Origin: Aquabacter sp. L1I39
GTDB lineage: Bacteria; Pseudomonadota; Alphaproteobacteria; Rhizobiales; Xanthobacteraceae
Reading direction: 5' to 3'
Length of the DNA stretch: 64,000 nt
Assembly (NCBI RefSeq): GCF_017742835.1
Contig: NZ_CP072392.1
Span: 3,495,695 to 3,559,694 of the forward strand
Part shown: positions 34,762 through 43,313 of the stretch, one piece after another
Position numbering within the stretch: the stretch's first letter is position 1
How the letters are laid out: every line of letters starts with the position of its first letter
Translations under genes and position numbers: made by a program
The notes under the pieces: model-generated
What the model saw: the letters and a program-made list of their open reading frames with translations, nothing else
Told to the model about the DNA's origin: nothing
Databases searched by the model: none

Positions 34762-36018
34762 TCAGTGCAGGTTCGGCTGCGCGCCGACCCCCTTTTCATC
34801 GATGATGTGGCCGGTGCGGAACCGGTCCAGCCGATAGGCGGCGTTGAAGGCGTGGGGGGCGTCCTTGGCGATGGTCCAGGCGAAGCACCAGCCCGAGGCG
34901 GGCGTCGCCTTGAAGCCCCCGTAATTCCATCCGGTGTTTAGATAGAGGCCCGGCAGCGGACCCACATCGATGATGGGGGAGCCGTCCATGGACATGTCCA
35001 TGATGCCGCCCCAGGTGCGCAGCACCCGCAGGCGCCCCACCAGCGGCATCAGCGCCATGCCGGCTTCCGCCACATCCTCCACCACGGGAAGGTTGCCGCG
35101 CTGGGCATAGGAATTGTAGCCGTCAATGTCGCCGCCGAAGACGAGGCCGCCTTTGTCCGACTGGCTGACATAGAAATGGCCGGCGCCGAAGGTGATGACG
35201 CCCGGCACCAGCGGCTTCAGGCCTTCGGAGACGAAGGCGGTGAGCACGTGGCTCTCAATGGGCAGGCGCAAATCCAGATGCCGGGTCAGGCGCGAGGTGG
35301 AGCCGGCCACCGCCAGCGCCACCTTGCCGGCGCGGATGGGGCCGCGATTGGTCTCCACCCCCACCACCTTGCCGTTCTCGCGCAGGAAGCCCACCACTTC
35401 GCAATTCTGCACGATGTCGACGCCGAGCCGGTCGGCGCCGCGGGCATAGCCCCACACCACCGCGTCATGGCGGGCCGTGCCGCCGCGCCGCTGCAGGAGG
35501 CCGCCCTGGATGGGGAAGCGGGAATTCTCGAAATCCAGGAAGGGCGCCATGGCCCGCACCTGCTCGCGGTCCAGAAGCTCGCTGTCCGCGCCATTGATGC
35601 GCATGGCATTGGCGCGCCGGGCATAGGCGTCGCGCTGGGCGTCGGAATGGCACAGATTCAGCACGCCGCGCTGGCTGACCATGGCATTGTAGTTGAAGTC
35701 CTGCTCCAGGCCCTCCCACAGCTTCATGGACCATTCGTAGAAGGGCTCATTGCCGGGAAGCAGATAGTTGGAGCGGATGATCGTGGTGTTGCGCCCGGCA
35801 TTGCCGGAGCCCACATGGCCCTTTTCCAGCACCGCCACATTGCGGATGCCGTGTTCCTTGGCGAGATAATAGGCGGTGGCAAGGCCATGCCCGCCGCCGC
35901 CCACGATCACCACGTCATAGGAGGGCTTGGGCGCCGCATCGCGCCAGGCCGGCGTCCAGCCCTTCTGGCCGCTGAACGCGTTGGCGATGAGGCTGAAGAC
36001 CGAATAACCCTTTGACAT
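34762..36018 (-). CDS. soxB: Sarcosine oxidase beta subunit / N-methylglutamate dehydrogenase catalytic subunit
   Basis: The 418-residue FAD-dependent oxidoreductase of the DAO family has the dinucleotide-binding motif VVIVGGGGHGLATAYYLAKE at about residue 35. It also has the flavin-site GHVGSGNAGRNTTIIRSNY and the C-terminal LYLNTGWNYGGFKATPASG. In this enzyme class the N-methyl amine (sarcosine or N-methylglutamate, which MgdA uses) is oxidised at this subunit and formaldehyde equivalents pass to the alpha subunit. It is the first gene of the minus-strand block, divergent from a LysR regulator. Confidence 0.93.
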   Translation of the reverse strand: MSKGYSVFSLIANAFSGQKGWTPAWRDAAPKPSYDVVIVGGGGHGLATAYYLAKEHGIRNVAVLEKGHVGSGNAGRNTTIIRSNYLLPGNEPFYEWSMKLWEGLEQDFNYNAMVSQRGVLNLCHSDAQRDAYARRANAMRINGADSELLDREQVRAMAPFLDFENSRFPIQGGLLQRRGGTARHDAVVWGYARGADRLGVDIVQNCEVVGFLRENGKVVGVETNRGPIRAGKVALAVAGSTSRLTRHLDLRLPIESHVLTAFVSEGLKPLVPGVITFGAGHFYVSQSDKGGLVFGGDIDGYNSYAQRGNLPVVEDVAEAGMALMPLVGRLRVLRTWGGIMDMSMDGSPIIDVGPLPGLYLNTGWNYGGFKATPASGWCFAWTIAKDAPHAFNAAYRLDRFRTGHIIDEKGVGAQPNLH

Positions 36019-36095
36019 GCCCGTCGGCTCGCTCTCGGAAGGGGAGGAGTGACCCCTCGGACGAACTTAATATCTCACCCAGGAGACGGGGATGA

Positions 36096-36112
36096 TATAA
36101 ATGTTACTTATA
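36096..36112. promoter_or_regulatory. Candidate LysR-type operator between soxB and its divergent regulator
   Basis: The 17-bp palindrome TATAA-N7-TTATA sits in the short AT-rich region between soxB (start 36018) and the LysR gene (start 36143). Its form and position fit a LysR T-N11-A box controlling both directions. Confidence 0.5.
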
Positions 36113-36142
36113 GTGTGACGTGTGGCACCGCTGGAGCTTGTC

Positions 36143-37117
36143 ATGGCCGTTCGGGGAGAGGCGCTGCCCTTCGATCTGCGCACCCTGGAGATCTTCCTCG
36201 CCGTGTGCGACGTGGGCGCAATGGCGGGTGCGGCGCGGCAATTGGGCCTCACCCAGCCGGCGGTCTCCCAGGCGGTGGCGGACCTCGAGGCAAAGACCGG
36301 CGCCGTGCTGTTCGACCGCTCCGTGCGCCCCATCGGCCTCACCCCGGCCGGCGGCGTGCTGCGCCAGCGGGCGAGCGCGCTGCTCTCGGAAGCCCGCCAG
36401 ATCGCGCCCATGCTGCGCGAGACGGAGAACAGCCGCTTTCCCCTGCTGCGGGCAGGGCTTGTGGATTCGCTCTCCCGCGTGCTCGCAGCGCCGCTGGGCG
36501 TCCGCCTGATGGGGCTGGCGGACGAGGTCTCGGTGCTGGCCGGCCTCACCTCCTCCCATGCCAGCGCCCTGTTGACGCGTCAGCTGGACCTGCTGCTGGG
36601 GGTGGACGAACTGGAGGAGATTGCGGGCCTGGAGCGCTTTCCCATCATCTCCGAGCCCTACATCCTGCTGCTGCCCGCGGGCCGCCCGCGCCCCGCGCGG
36701 CTCGACGACATTGCCCGTCTCGCCCAGGACCTGCCCATGGTGCGCTTTTCCGCGCGCTCCAAGACCGGCATCGAGGTGGAGCGGCATTTCCGGCGGCTGA
36801 AGCTGGATCTGCCCCACCGGCTGGAATTCGACACGCCCCAGGGCGTAACGGAAGTGGTTGCGCGGGGGGAGGGCTTTGCGGTCTCGACGCCGCTCTGCAT
36901 CCTGGAGGCGGGCATCGACATGGCGCGCCTAGCCTGCTGGCCCATGCCGGGGCCCGCCTTCCTGCGCGGCCTCACTTTGGTGGCGCGACGGCAGGAATTG
37001 GGGCGTGCGCCGCGGGAGCTCGCCGCCTTCTGCCGCGCGGAACTGGCGCAGCGCGCCGTGCCGGACCTGCGCGCCTGGATGCCCTGGCTCGGCGAGGCGT
37101 TGTCAATCCAGCCGTGA
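36143..37117 (+). CDS. LysR-family transcriptional regulator
   Basis: The product has 324 residues. The ATG at 36143 is preceded by TGGAG at suitable spacing, and a GTG at 36122 is an alternative. The N-terminal winged helix is classic (LRTLEIFLAVCDVGAMAGAA, then QLGLTQPAVSQAVADLEAKT and LTPAGGVL). The rest is the periplasmic-binding-protein-like effector domain. It is transcribed away from soxB, so it most likely senses an intermediate of N-methyl compound oxidation and controls the sox block. The effector is unknown. Confidence 0.9.
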   Translation: MAVRGEALPFDLRTLEIFLAVCDVGAMAGAARQLGLTQPAVSQAVADLEAKTGAVLFDRSVRPIGLTPAGGVLRQRASALLSEARQIAPMLRETENSRFPLLRAGLVDSLSRVLAAPLGVRLMGLADEVSVLAGLTSSHASALLTRQLDLLLGVDELEEIAGLERFPIISEPYILLLPAGRPRPARLDDIARLAQDLPMVRFSARSKTGIEVERHFRRLKLDLPHRLEFDTPQGVTEVVARGEGFAVSTPLCILEAGIDMARLACWPMPGPAFLRGLTLVARRQELGRAPRELAAFCRAELAQRAVPDLRAWMPWLGEALSIQP

Positions 37118-37161
37118 CAGGCGTGTCGCAGGACGATTGGGTCACGGATCGGGAGAGGACG

Positions 37162-37584
37162 ATGAGGCTGGATCGGCGTCGGTTTGTATCGTGCGTCGTC
37201 TGCACGGCCATGGGCTATGTGGCGTTGGGAGGGGAGGCGGACGCCCAGTCGGCACCTCCCGGCGGCGGGATCGCGCGGGCTGTCCTGGACAAGACCCCAT
37301 TTCCCGGCGAGGCCCACATGACCCTGCTCGTCACGGCGGATCTCGAACCGGGCGCGGTGATCGCCCGCCACACCCATCCCGGTGTGGAGAGCGTCTATGT
37401 GGTCAAGGGCGGCGGGGTGGTGCGGCTGGAAGGAAGGCCGGACCGGTCCATGACGGCTGGGGAAGGCCTGATCATTCCCGCCGGCCTGCCGCACCTGTTC
37501 GAGAACGGGACGGATGCCACGCGCATCGCCATTACCTATGTGGTGGAGAAGGACAAGCCGCTGGTCACCTCCGCGCCACTCTGA
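37162..37584 (+). CDS. Exported cupin-domain protein
   Basis: The product has 140 residues. The N-terminus has a twin-Arg-like run, MRLDRRRFVSCVVCTAMG, then a hydrophobic stretch and a likely cleavage after DAQS. The rest is a single cupin: PGAVIARHTHPGVESVYVVKGG (motif 1 with His residues and Glu) and GEGLIIPAGLPHLFENG (motif 2). It may bind a metal in the periplasm. It follows the LysR gene by 44 bp with a GGGAGAGG ribosome site and is probably co-transcribed. Its substrate is unknown. Confidence 0.85.
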   Translation: MRLDRRRFVSCVVCTAMGYVALGGEADAQSAPPGGGIARAVLDKTPFPGEAHMTLLVTADLEPGAVIARHTHPGVESVYVVKGGGVVRLEGRPDRSMTAGEGLIIPAGLPHLFENGTDATRIAITYVVEKDKPLVTSAPL

Positions 37585-37627
37585 GGCGCCGCATCGCCCA
37601 TTCTGCGGCACCTTTGCCCCAAACGCG

Positions 37628-37664
37628 CCGACGGGCGCGGCATCACCGATGCCACGCCCGTCGG
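37628..37664. terminator. Strong hairpin between converging genes
   Basis: CCGACGGGCG-C-GGCATC and GATGCC-A-CGCCCGTCGG form a 17-bp stem with one mismatch and a 3-base loop. It lies between the cupin gene (plus) and the small membrane-protein gene (minus), fitting a bidirectional terminator, though T-runs are weak. Confidence 0.6.
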
Positions 37665-37682
37665 TTCAGATGGAGGGGGCTC

Positions 37683-37883
37683 TCACTCCGCCGGGGCAGG
37701 GAGGGCTTCGGAGGTATGGTCGAGCATTTCCTCGTGCATCTCCTTTTCCATGGCGATCTGCCTGACGATGAAGACCACGAAGAAGGCGCCCGCCAAGGCC
37801 GCGAACAGATATTCGAAGCCGTGGAAGGGGTAGATCTCCGCCATTTCGGAGACCTTGGCGAGAGAGGTCACACCGGTATTCAT
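37683..37883 (-). CDS. Small single-helix membrane protein downstream of amt
   Basis: The 66-residue protein has an amphipathic N-terminus (VSEMAEIYPFHGFEYLFAAL), one membrane helix (residues ~27-45) and a charged tail EMHEEMLDHTSE. I do not recognise the family. It follows the ammonium transporter gene on the same strand after 35 bp and is likely co-transcribed. A role with the transporter is only suggested by position. Confidence 0.7.
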   Translation of the reverse strand: MNTGVTSLAKVSEMAEIYPFHGFEYLFAALAGAFFVVFIVRQIAMEKEMHEEMLDHTSEALPAPAE

Positions 37884-37918
37884 GATCGATAGTCTCCTTG
37901 TGCTCTAAGGCGTGAGGA

Positions 37919-39328
37919 TCAGAGCTTGGCTTCCTTGCGCTGGATCGCCTCGAAGGCGGCTTCCATGCCGGAGGCGGCGGGGTAGGTGACGGGGATGTGC
38001 TTGCCGTCGAGGCCGTGGATTTCCACGGCAGGCGCCACCCGCAGCAGGCCGGCCATCTTCAGCAGCTTGCCGATGATGAGGCCGGGGATGAGGCCGAAGC
38101 CCAGCGCAAACACCAGCGAGCCGATGATGTTGCCGATGGGGGTGACAACCGGGAGCCCTTCGGCGTTGCGGCCGAACCAGCCGGCGCCTTCGGACAGGGC
38201 AATGAGCGTCCCGTCCGAGGGCATGATGGCCGGGTAGCCCCACAGGGCGAAGCCCGCCACGATGCCGCCGAACAGGCCGCAATAGCCATGCACGGCCACC
38301 GCTCCCACCGCGTCGTCGATCTTGTACTTCCGCTCCACCCAATAGTGCAGCTTGTAGGCCATGATGGTGCCGGCGATGGCGATGATCATGGCGACCACGG
38401 GATGGTAAAGGTCGTTGCCGGACGAGGCGCTGATCAGCCCGGTGAGGCCGCCGGAATAGGTCCAGTAGGCATTGCCGTTGCTGATCAGGTAGGCCGTGAC
38501 CATGCCGCCGAACAGGGCCATGAGGAAGTTCATGGTGACGCCGGACAGCGTGATCGGAACGCCATAGATGTTGGTGGCGGTCCAATAGGGCGCCGCTTCC
38601 GTGCCCACGTTCGCGATCGGGATGTGGCAGGCGGCATAGAAGCCCCAGAAGCCCACATAGATCATGAACAGGCCGATGGTGATGAGCCAGGGATTGTGCG
38701 CAGGGATTTCCCGCGGCGTGCCATCGGGGGCGAACTTCCCGATGCGCGGACCCACATGGATGAGAATGCCGAGCGTCGCAAAGCCGGCAACCGAGTGGAG
38801 GATGGCCGAGCAATACTGGTCATGATAGCCCAGATACTGTGCCATCCAGCCATTGCCGGCCCAGGCCCAGGCGGCGGGGACGACCCACGCAATGGCGCCC
38901 ACATAGACGGCGATGATGAAGAAACCCGAGGTCTTGGTGCGCTCAATGAGGGCGCCGGAGACAATGGAGGCCGCCGTCATGCCGAACAGGGCGAAGGCCG
39001 CCCAGAACACGCCGGAGATGCGGTCCGTGAGGTTGGGCGCGATCTTCGTGGACCAGGGCTCGAAGCCGGTCTCAAAGCTGAGCGCCGTGGACGACACCGG
39101 CCAGCCCTGGAAGGCGATGTAGATCCACATGCCGAACAGGAAGAAGGCAAGACCGACCAGCGGAATCGCCATCGTGTTCTTCAAAAGCGTGTGCTGGACA
39201 TTCTTAACCCGCGCAGCGCCGACTTCGTACATGCAGAAGCCGACATGGATGAAGAACATGAGGACGACCGTCAGGAAGAAATAGAATTCCGTGAATATGG
39301 TCGTCAGGGCTGTCAATTGATCTGTCAT
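37919..39328 (-). CDS. amt: Ammonium transporter, Amt family
   Basis: The product has 469 residues. The ATG at 39328 follows GGGGATC. About eleven membrane helices are visible. The conserved pore histidines are in CSAILHSVAGFATLG and VGAVAVHGYCGLFGG, and YHPVVAMI and NAYWTYSGGLTG are typical. The protein conducts ammonium into the cell. It lies between gmaS/glnT and the soxBDAG block. No glnK gene is adjacent, which is unusual for amtB, so it may be dedicated to methylammonium/ammonium uptake for this pathway. A sigma-54 promoter precedes it. Confidence 0.95.
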   Translation of the reverse strand: MTDQLTALTTIFTEFYFFLTVVLMFFIHVGFCMYEVGAARVKNVQHTLLKNTMAIPLVGLAFFLFGMWIYIAFQGWPVSSTALSFETGFEPWSTKIAPNLTDRISGVFWAAFALFGMTAASIVSGALIERTKTSGFFIIAVYVGAIAWVVPAAWAWAGNGWMAQYLGYHDQYCSAILHSVAGFATLGILIHVGPRIGKFAPDGTPREIPAHNPWLITIGLFMIYVGFWGFYAACHIPIANVGTEAAPYWTATNIYGVPITLSGVTMNFLMALFGGMVTAYLISNGNAYWTYSGGLTGLISASSGNDLYHPVVAMIIAIAGTIMAYKLHYWVERKYKIDDAVGAVAVHGYCGLFGGIVAGFALWGYPAIMPSDGTLIALSEGAGWFGRNAEGLPVVTPIGNIIGSLVFALGFGLIPGLIIGKLLKMAGLLRVAPAVEIHGLDGKHIPVTYPAASGMEAAFEAIQRKEAKL

Positions 39329-39423
39329 GCTGATCCCCAAACCCGTTGCCCTCAGCCGGTGGGCCTGCGCCAGATGTTTGCGAGAACATCGGCCTCGGCC
39401 AGATCACAGGCATTTCACTCTGG

Positions 39424-39439
39424 AGCAACTTTTATGCCA
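39424..39439 (-). promoter_or_regulatory. Sigma-54 (RpoN) promoter of amt
   Basis: On the minus strand the sequence is TGGCATA-AAAG-TTGCT, an exact fit to the -24/-12 consensus TGGCAYR-N4-TTGCW. It would start transcription near 39412, about 84 bases before the amt ATG. A possible activator inverted repeat GCCCCA-N15-TGGGGC lies upstream at 39546-39572. The remaining bases between amt and 39692 show no gene. Confidence 0.75.
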
Positions 39440-39692
39440 GAGAGGTGACGCGAGGGGCTGAGCCGCAGCGCCATGCCGATGGGGCAGACCCTGGGACAGG
39501 AGACGTGGCTCTAAGTCATTCGGGACGCGATGATTTCCTGCTCGCGCCCCATTACTTAACGGCCTTTGGGGCAGCATCAATAAAAGGGCGATGTGGCAGA
39601 TTGCTCGTCAATGGTCGCGTCATCTGCACAAAGAACAATCTGTCATAGAGGCCGGCTGCCTGCCGAACGGGCGGAAAACGGTGCTGTCCAAC

Positions 39693-39721
39693 AAAAAGGC
39701 CCCGGACAGATGTCCGGGGCC
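39693..39721 (-). terminator. Rho-independent terminator of the glutamine synthetase-like gene
   Basis: On the minus strand an 11-bp GC-rich palindrome (GGCCCCGGACA and its complement) is followed by TTTTT. It lies 39 bases past the stop codon and separates this gene from amt. Confidence 0.9.
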
Positions 39722-39760
39722 CAAGGCAGAGGAAGAGAAAGAAGGCAGGCGCGCCGCCGG

Positions 39761-41116
39761 TCAGATGTCCAGCGTGTTGTCCCGCTCCCACTGGGTGAGA
39801 TGGCGGGAATAGGCGTTCCATTCCTCGGTCTTGAGCTTGAGGTAACCGGCGACGAAGCTCTCGCCGAGGCTGTCCTTCAGCACCTTGGACTTCTCCAGCG
39901 CACGCATGGCGTCCAGCATGTTGAGGGGCAGCTTCTTGGCGCCCTTCACCTTGTGGCCGTCCGTATACATGTTGATGTCGAGGCGCTTGCCGGGATCACG
40001 GGCATTGGTGATGCCGTCGAGGCCCGACGCCAGGACGCCCGCCTGGAGCAGATAGGGGTTGGCCGCGCCGTCGGCGAGGCGGAACTCGAACCGGCCGGCA
40101 TCGGGGATGCGGATCATGTGGGTGCGGTTATTGCCCGTATAGGTCACCGTATTGGGCGCCCAGGTGGCGCCCGAAATGGTGCGCGGGGCGTTGATGCGCT
40201 TGTAGGAATTCACCGTCGGATTGGTGATGGCGCACAGCGCGTCTGCATTGTGGATGAGGCCGCCGATGAAGTTATAGCCGAGCGAAGAAACCCCCAGCTC
40301 GCCTTTGGGATCGGAGAAGGCGTTCTTGCCCTTGTTCCAGAGCGAGACATGCACATGGCAGCCGGAGCCCGTCAGATTGATAAAGGGCTTCGGCATGAAG
40401 GTGGCGCGCAGCCCGTGCTTCTCGGCGATGGACTTGACCATGAATTTGAAGAAAACGTGCCGGTCGGCGGTCAGCAGGGCGGCATCATAGTTCCAGTTCA
40501 TCTCGAACTGGCCGTTGGCGTCCTCATGGTCGTTCTGGTAGGCGCCCCAGCCAAGCGTCAGCATGGCATCGCAAATTTCCTTGATGACCTCGTAGCGGCG
40601 CATCAAGGCGGACTGGTCGTAGCAGGGCTTTTCGGCGCGGTCGGAGCCGTCCGAGATGGCGGTGCCGTCGGCGGAGATGAGGAAGTATTCGCACTCGACG
40701 CCGGTCTTCATCTCGTAGCCGAGGCTGGAGGCAGCCGCGAGCTGCTTCTTCAGCACCGTGCGCGGCGCCTGCGCCACTTCCTGGCCGTCCATATAGAGGT
40801 CGGAGGCGAGCCAGCCGATTTCCGGCTTCCAGGGCAGCTGGATGAGGGAAGAGGCGTCCGGCACCGCGAACAGGTCGGGATCGGCCGGGCTCATGTCGAG
40901 CCAGGTGGCAAAGCCCGCAAAGCCCGCGCCCGCCTTCTGCATGTCGCCGATGGCGGAGGCGGGCACCAGCTTGGCGCGCAGGCCGCCGAACAGGTCCACA
41001 TAGGAGATGAGGAAATATTTGATGCCCTTCTCCTGCGCGACCTTTTCAAGGTCGGCGGAGGCGGCGATGGAGGCGCGGCCTTCGGCTTCGCGCGGCAGGT
41101 CGAACGAACGGGTCAT
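39761..41116 (-). CDS. glnT: Type III glutamine synthetase / gamma-glutamylmethylamide synthetase
   Basis: The product has 451 residues. The glutamine synthetase fold shows the N-terminal YVDLFGGLRAKLVPAS, the metal site GVECEYFLIS, the nucleotide/metal region INLTGSGCHVHVSLW and the C-terminal RTHMIRIPDAGRFEFRLADG. GlnT-type enzymes next to glxBCD and soxBDAG-like genes act in methylotrophs as gamma-glutamylmethylamide synthetase (GmaS), joining methylamine to glutamate with ATP. Sequence alone cannot separate this from ordinary glutamine synthesis. Terminators on both sides suggest its own transcript, in part. Confidence 0.88.
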   Translation of the reverse strand: MTRSFDLPREAEGRASIAASADLEKVAQEKGIKYFLISYVDLFGGLRAKLVPASAIGDMQKAGAGFAGFATWLDMSPADPDLFAVPDASSLIQLPWKPEIGWLASDLYMDGQEVAQAPRTVLKKQLAAASSLGYEMKTGVECEYFLISADGTAISDGSDRAEKPCYDQSALMRRYEVIKEICDAMLTLGWGAYQNDHEDANGQFEMNWNYDAALLTADRHVFFKFMVKSIAEKHGLRATFMPKPFINLTGSGCHVHVSLWNKGKNAFSDPKGELGVSSLGYNFIGGLIHNADALCAITNPTVNSYKRINAPRTISGATWAPNTVTYTGNNRTHMIRIPDAGRFEFRLADGAANPYLLQAGVLASGLDGITNARDPGKRLDINMYTDGHKVKGAKKLPLNMLDAMRALEKSKVLKDSLGESFVAGYLKLKTEEWNAYSRHLTQWERDNTLDI

Positions 41117-41153
41117 GTGCTGTCCCCTGGAAGGTCTTCGTTTTCGTTACGCA

Positions 41154-41181
41154 AAACCGCGCCGGTCGTGCCCGGCGCGGC
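41154..41181 (-). terminator. Terminator between the glxD-like gene and glnT
   Basis: On the minus strand a perfect 9-bp stem CCGCGCCGG / CCGGCGCGG with a 6-base loop is followed by TTTT. It starts 13 bases past the stop codon of the upstream gene. Confidence 0.75.
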
Positions 41182-41193
41182 TGGATACTGAGG

Positions 41194-42528
41194 TCAGAAG
41201 CCGGTGCGGCCCGGGATCCAGTTGGTGCCCGCCAGCGGCACGCCGGCCATAGCGGCGGCCTCGATGGTGAGCGAGACCAGGTCCTCCGGCTCCAGATTGT
41301 GCAGGTGGCTCTTGCCGCAGGCGCGGGCGATGGTCTGGGCTTCCAGGGTCATCACGCCCAAGTAATTGGCGAGGCGACGGCCGGCCTTGATGGGGTCGAG
41401 GCGCGACCACAGTTCGGGATCCTGGGTGGTGATGCCCGCCGGATCGCGGCCCTCGTGCCAGTCATCATAGGCCCCCGCCGTGGTGCCCAGTGCCTGGTAT
41501 TCTTCCTCATATTGCGGGTCATTGTCGCCCAGCGCCACCAGGGCCGCCGTGCCGATGGCCACTGCGTCGGCGCCGAGCGCCAGGGCTTTGGCCACGTCCG
41601 CGCCATTGCGGATGCCGCCGGAGACGATGAGCTGCACCTTGCGATGCATGCCGAGATCCTGCAGCGCCTGCACCGCCGGGCGGATGGCGGAGAGGATCGG
41701 AATGCCCACATGCTCGATGAACACGTCCTGCGTGGCAGCCGTGCCCCCCTGCATGCCGTCCAGCACCACCACGTCGGCACCGGACTTCACGGCGAGGGAG
41801 ATGTCGTAATAGGGACGGGAGGCGCCGACCTTCACATAGATGGGCTTTTCCCAGTCGGTGATCTCGCGCAGCTCCTCGATTTTGATTTCGAGGTCGTCCG
41901 GGCCGGTCCAGTCGGGATGGCGGCAGGCGGAGCGCTGGTCGATGCCCTTGGGCAAGGTGCGCATGGCGGCGACGCGATCCGAGATCTTCTGGCCGAGGAG
42001 CATGCCGCCGCCGCCGGGCTTGGCACCCTGGCCGATCACCACCTCGATGGCATCGGCCTTGCGCAGGTCGTCCGGGTTCATGCCATAGCGGGACGGAAGA
42101 TACTGGTAGACCAGGGTGGAGGAATGGCCGCGCTCTTCCGGCGTCATGCCGCCATCGCCCGTGGTGGTGGAGGTGCCCATGGCCGAGGCGCCGCGCCCGA
42201 GCGCTTCCTTGGCGGGGGCCGAGAGGGCACCGAAGCTCATGCCGGCAATGGTCACCGGGGTCTTCAGATGGATGGGCTTCTTGGCAAAGCGGGTGCCGAG
42301 CACCACGTCGGTGCCGCACTTCTCGCGATAGCCTTCCAGCGGATAGCGCGAGACCGAGGCGCCCAAGAACAAGAGGTCGTCGAAATGGGGCAGCTTGCGC
42401 TTGGTGCCGCCGCCGCGAATGTCATAGATGCCGGTTGCCGCGGCGCGACGGATCTCGGCCAGCGTGTGCGGATCGAAGGTGGACGAGAAGCGCGGCAAGG
42501 TGCGCGGGACATTGGTGTGGGAGGTCAT
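41194..42528 (-). CDS. glxD: Glutamate synthase-like FMN subunit (GlxD / MgsC)
   Basis: The 444-residue protein corresponds to the central FMN-binding (beta/alpha)8 domain of glutamate synthase. Signatures are MSFGALSAPAKEALGRGAS, the GKP-like QGAKPGGGGMLLGQKI, KVGASRPYYDISLAVKSGAD and VSGGIRNGADVAKALALGAD. A short Cys-containing segment (IARACGKSHLHNLEPEDL) stands at the C-terminus. With GlxB and GlxC it forms a three-part glutamate synthase. In methylotrophs this is N-methylglutamate synthase, which makes N-methylglutamate from gamma-glutamylmethylamide. Confidence 0.92.
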   Translation of the reverse strand: MTSHTNVPRTLPRFSSTFDPHTLAEIRRAAATGIYDIRGGGTKRKLPHFDDLLFLGASVSRYPLEGYREKCGTDVVLGTRFAKKPIHLKTPVTIAGMSFGALSAPAKEALGRGASAMGTSTTTGDGGMTPEERGHSSTLVYQYLPSRYGMNPDDLRKADAIEVVIGQGAKPGGGGMLLGQKISDRVAAMRTLPKGIDQRSACRHPDWTGPDDLEIKIEELREITDWEKPIYVKVGASRPYYDISLAVKSGADVVVLDGMQGGTAATQDVFIEHVGIPILSAIRPAVQALQDLGMHRKVQLIVSGGIRNGADVAKALALGADAVAIGTAALVALGDNDPQYEEEYQALGTTAGAYDDWHEGRDPAGITTQDPELWSRLDPIKAGRRLANYLGVMTLEAQTIARACGKSHLHNLEPEDLVSLTIEAAAMAGVPLAGTNWIPGRTGF

Positions 42529-42605
42529 CTGATCCTCACGCGAGAAAAGACGTTTGACGGGGCGCGGCAGGCGTCCTCTCCCGCAGGCGGGAGAGGGGAG
42601 GGCGC

Positions 42606-43313
42606 TCAGTAGGCGCCGGCATTGTCGATGTGGAAATTGTAGAGCTGACGGGCGGAGCCGTAGCGCTTGAACTCGGACACATCGACGGTGCCCGCGAGGC
42701 CCGCGGCCGTGAGCTTCTCGTGCAGATGCAGCTTGTGCTCCTCGCGCAGCTCCTTCTCGATGCAGTCAGCACCGAGGCTCTTCACCGAGCCGCGCACGAA
42801 GAGCTTGGCCTCATAGAGGCTGTCGCCCAGCGCATCGCCCGCATCGCCGAACACGATCAGCGAGCCGGCTTGGCCCATGAAGGCGCTCATATGGCCCACC
42901 GAGCCCTGCACGATGATGTCGATGCCCTTCATGGAAATGCCGCAGCGGGCCGAAGCATTGCCGTCGATCCGAAGCATGCCGCCATGGGCGGTGGCCCCCG
43001 CCGACTGGCTGGCATCGCCCCGCACATGGACGAAGCCGCTCATCATGTTCTCGGCCACGCCCACCCCGGCATTGCCGTGAATGATGACGTTGGCCTGCTG
43101 GTTCATGCCGGCGCAATAATAGCCCACATGCCCGTCCACCTCGATGGTGAGGGGCGCCTTGACGCCGGCGGCGAGGGCATGGCGGCCATTGGGGTTGAGC
43201 ACCCGCCAGTGCCGGGTGTTGCTTTCGCCTGTGGCCTTGTGGAGCGCGGCGTTCAGTTCGCGCAGGGGGGTCTCTGCGAGGTCGAACGTGACGTCGGGAT
43301 TGAAGGCGTTCAT
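42606..43313 (-). CDS. glxC: Glutamate synthase-like beta-helix subunit (GlxC / MgsB)
   Basis: The 235-residue protein corresponds to the C-terminal GXGXG right-handed beta-helix domain of glutamate synthase. Repeating turns are visible, such as ANVIIHGNAGVGVAENMMSG, IIVQGSVGHMSAFMGQAG and VFGDAGDALGDSLYEA. It is a structural subunit tying the amidotransferase and FMN parts together. It overlaps the glxB gene by 4 bp. Confidence 0.92.
   Translation of the reverse strand: MNAFNPDVTFDLAETPLRELNAALHKATGESNTRHWRVLNPNGRHALAAGVKAPLTIEVDGHVGYYCAGMNQQANVIIHGNAGVGVAENMMSGFVHVRGDASQSAGATAHGGMLRIDGNASARCGISMKGIDIIVQGSVGHMSAFMGQAGSLIVFGDAGDALGDSLYEAKLFVRGSVKSLGADCIEKELREEHKLHLHEKLTAAGLAGTVDVSEFKRYGSARQLYNFHIDNAGAY

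Noticed and set aside
41116..41194. A second sigma-54 promoter before the glnT-like gene
   Set aside because: The spacing between GG and GC is one base short and the -24 box is poor. The sequence is better explained as the terminator hairpin.
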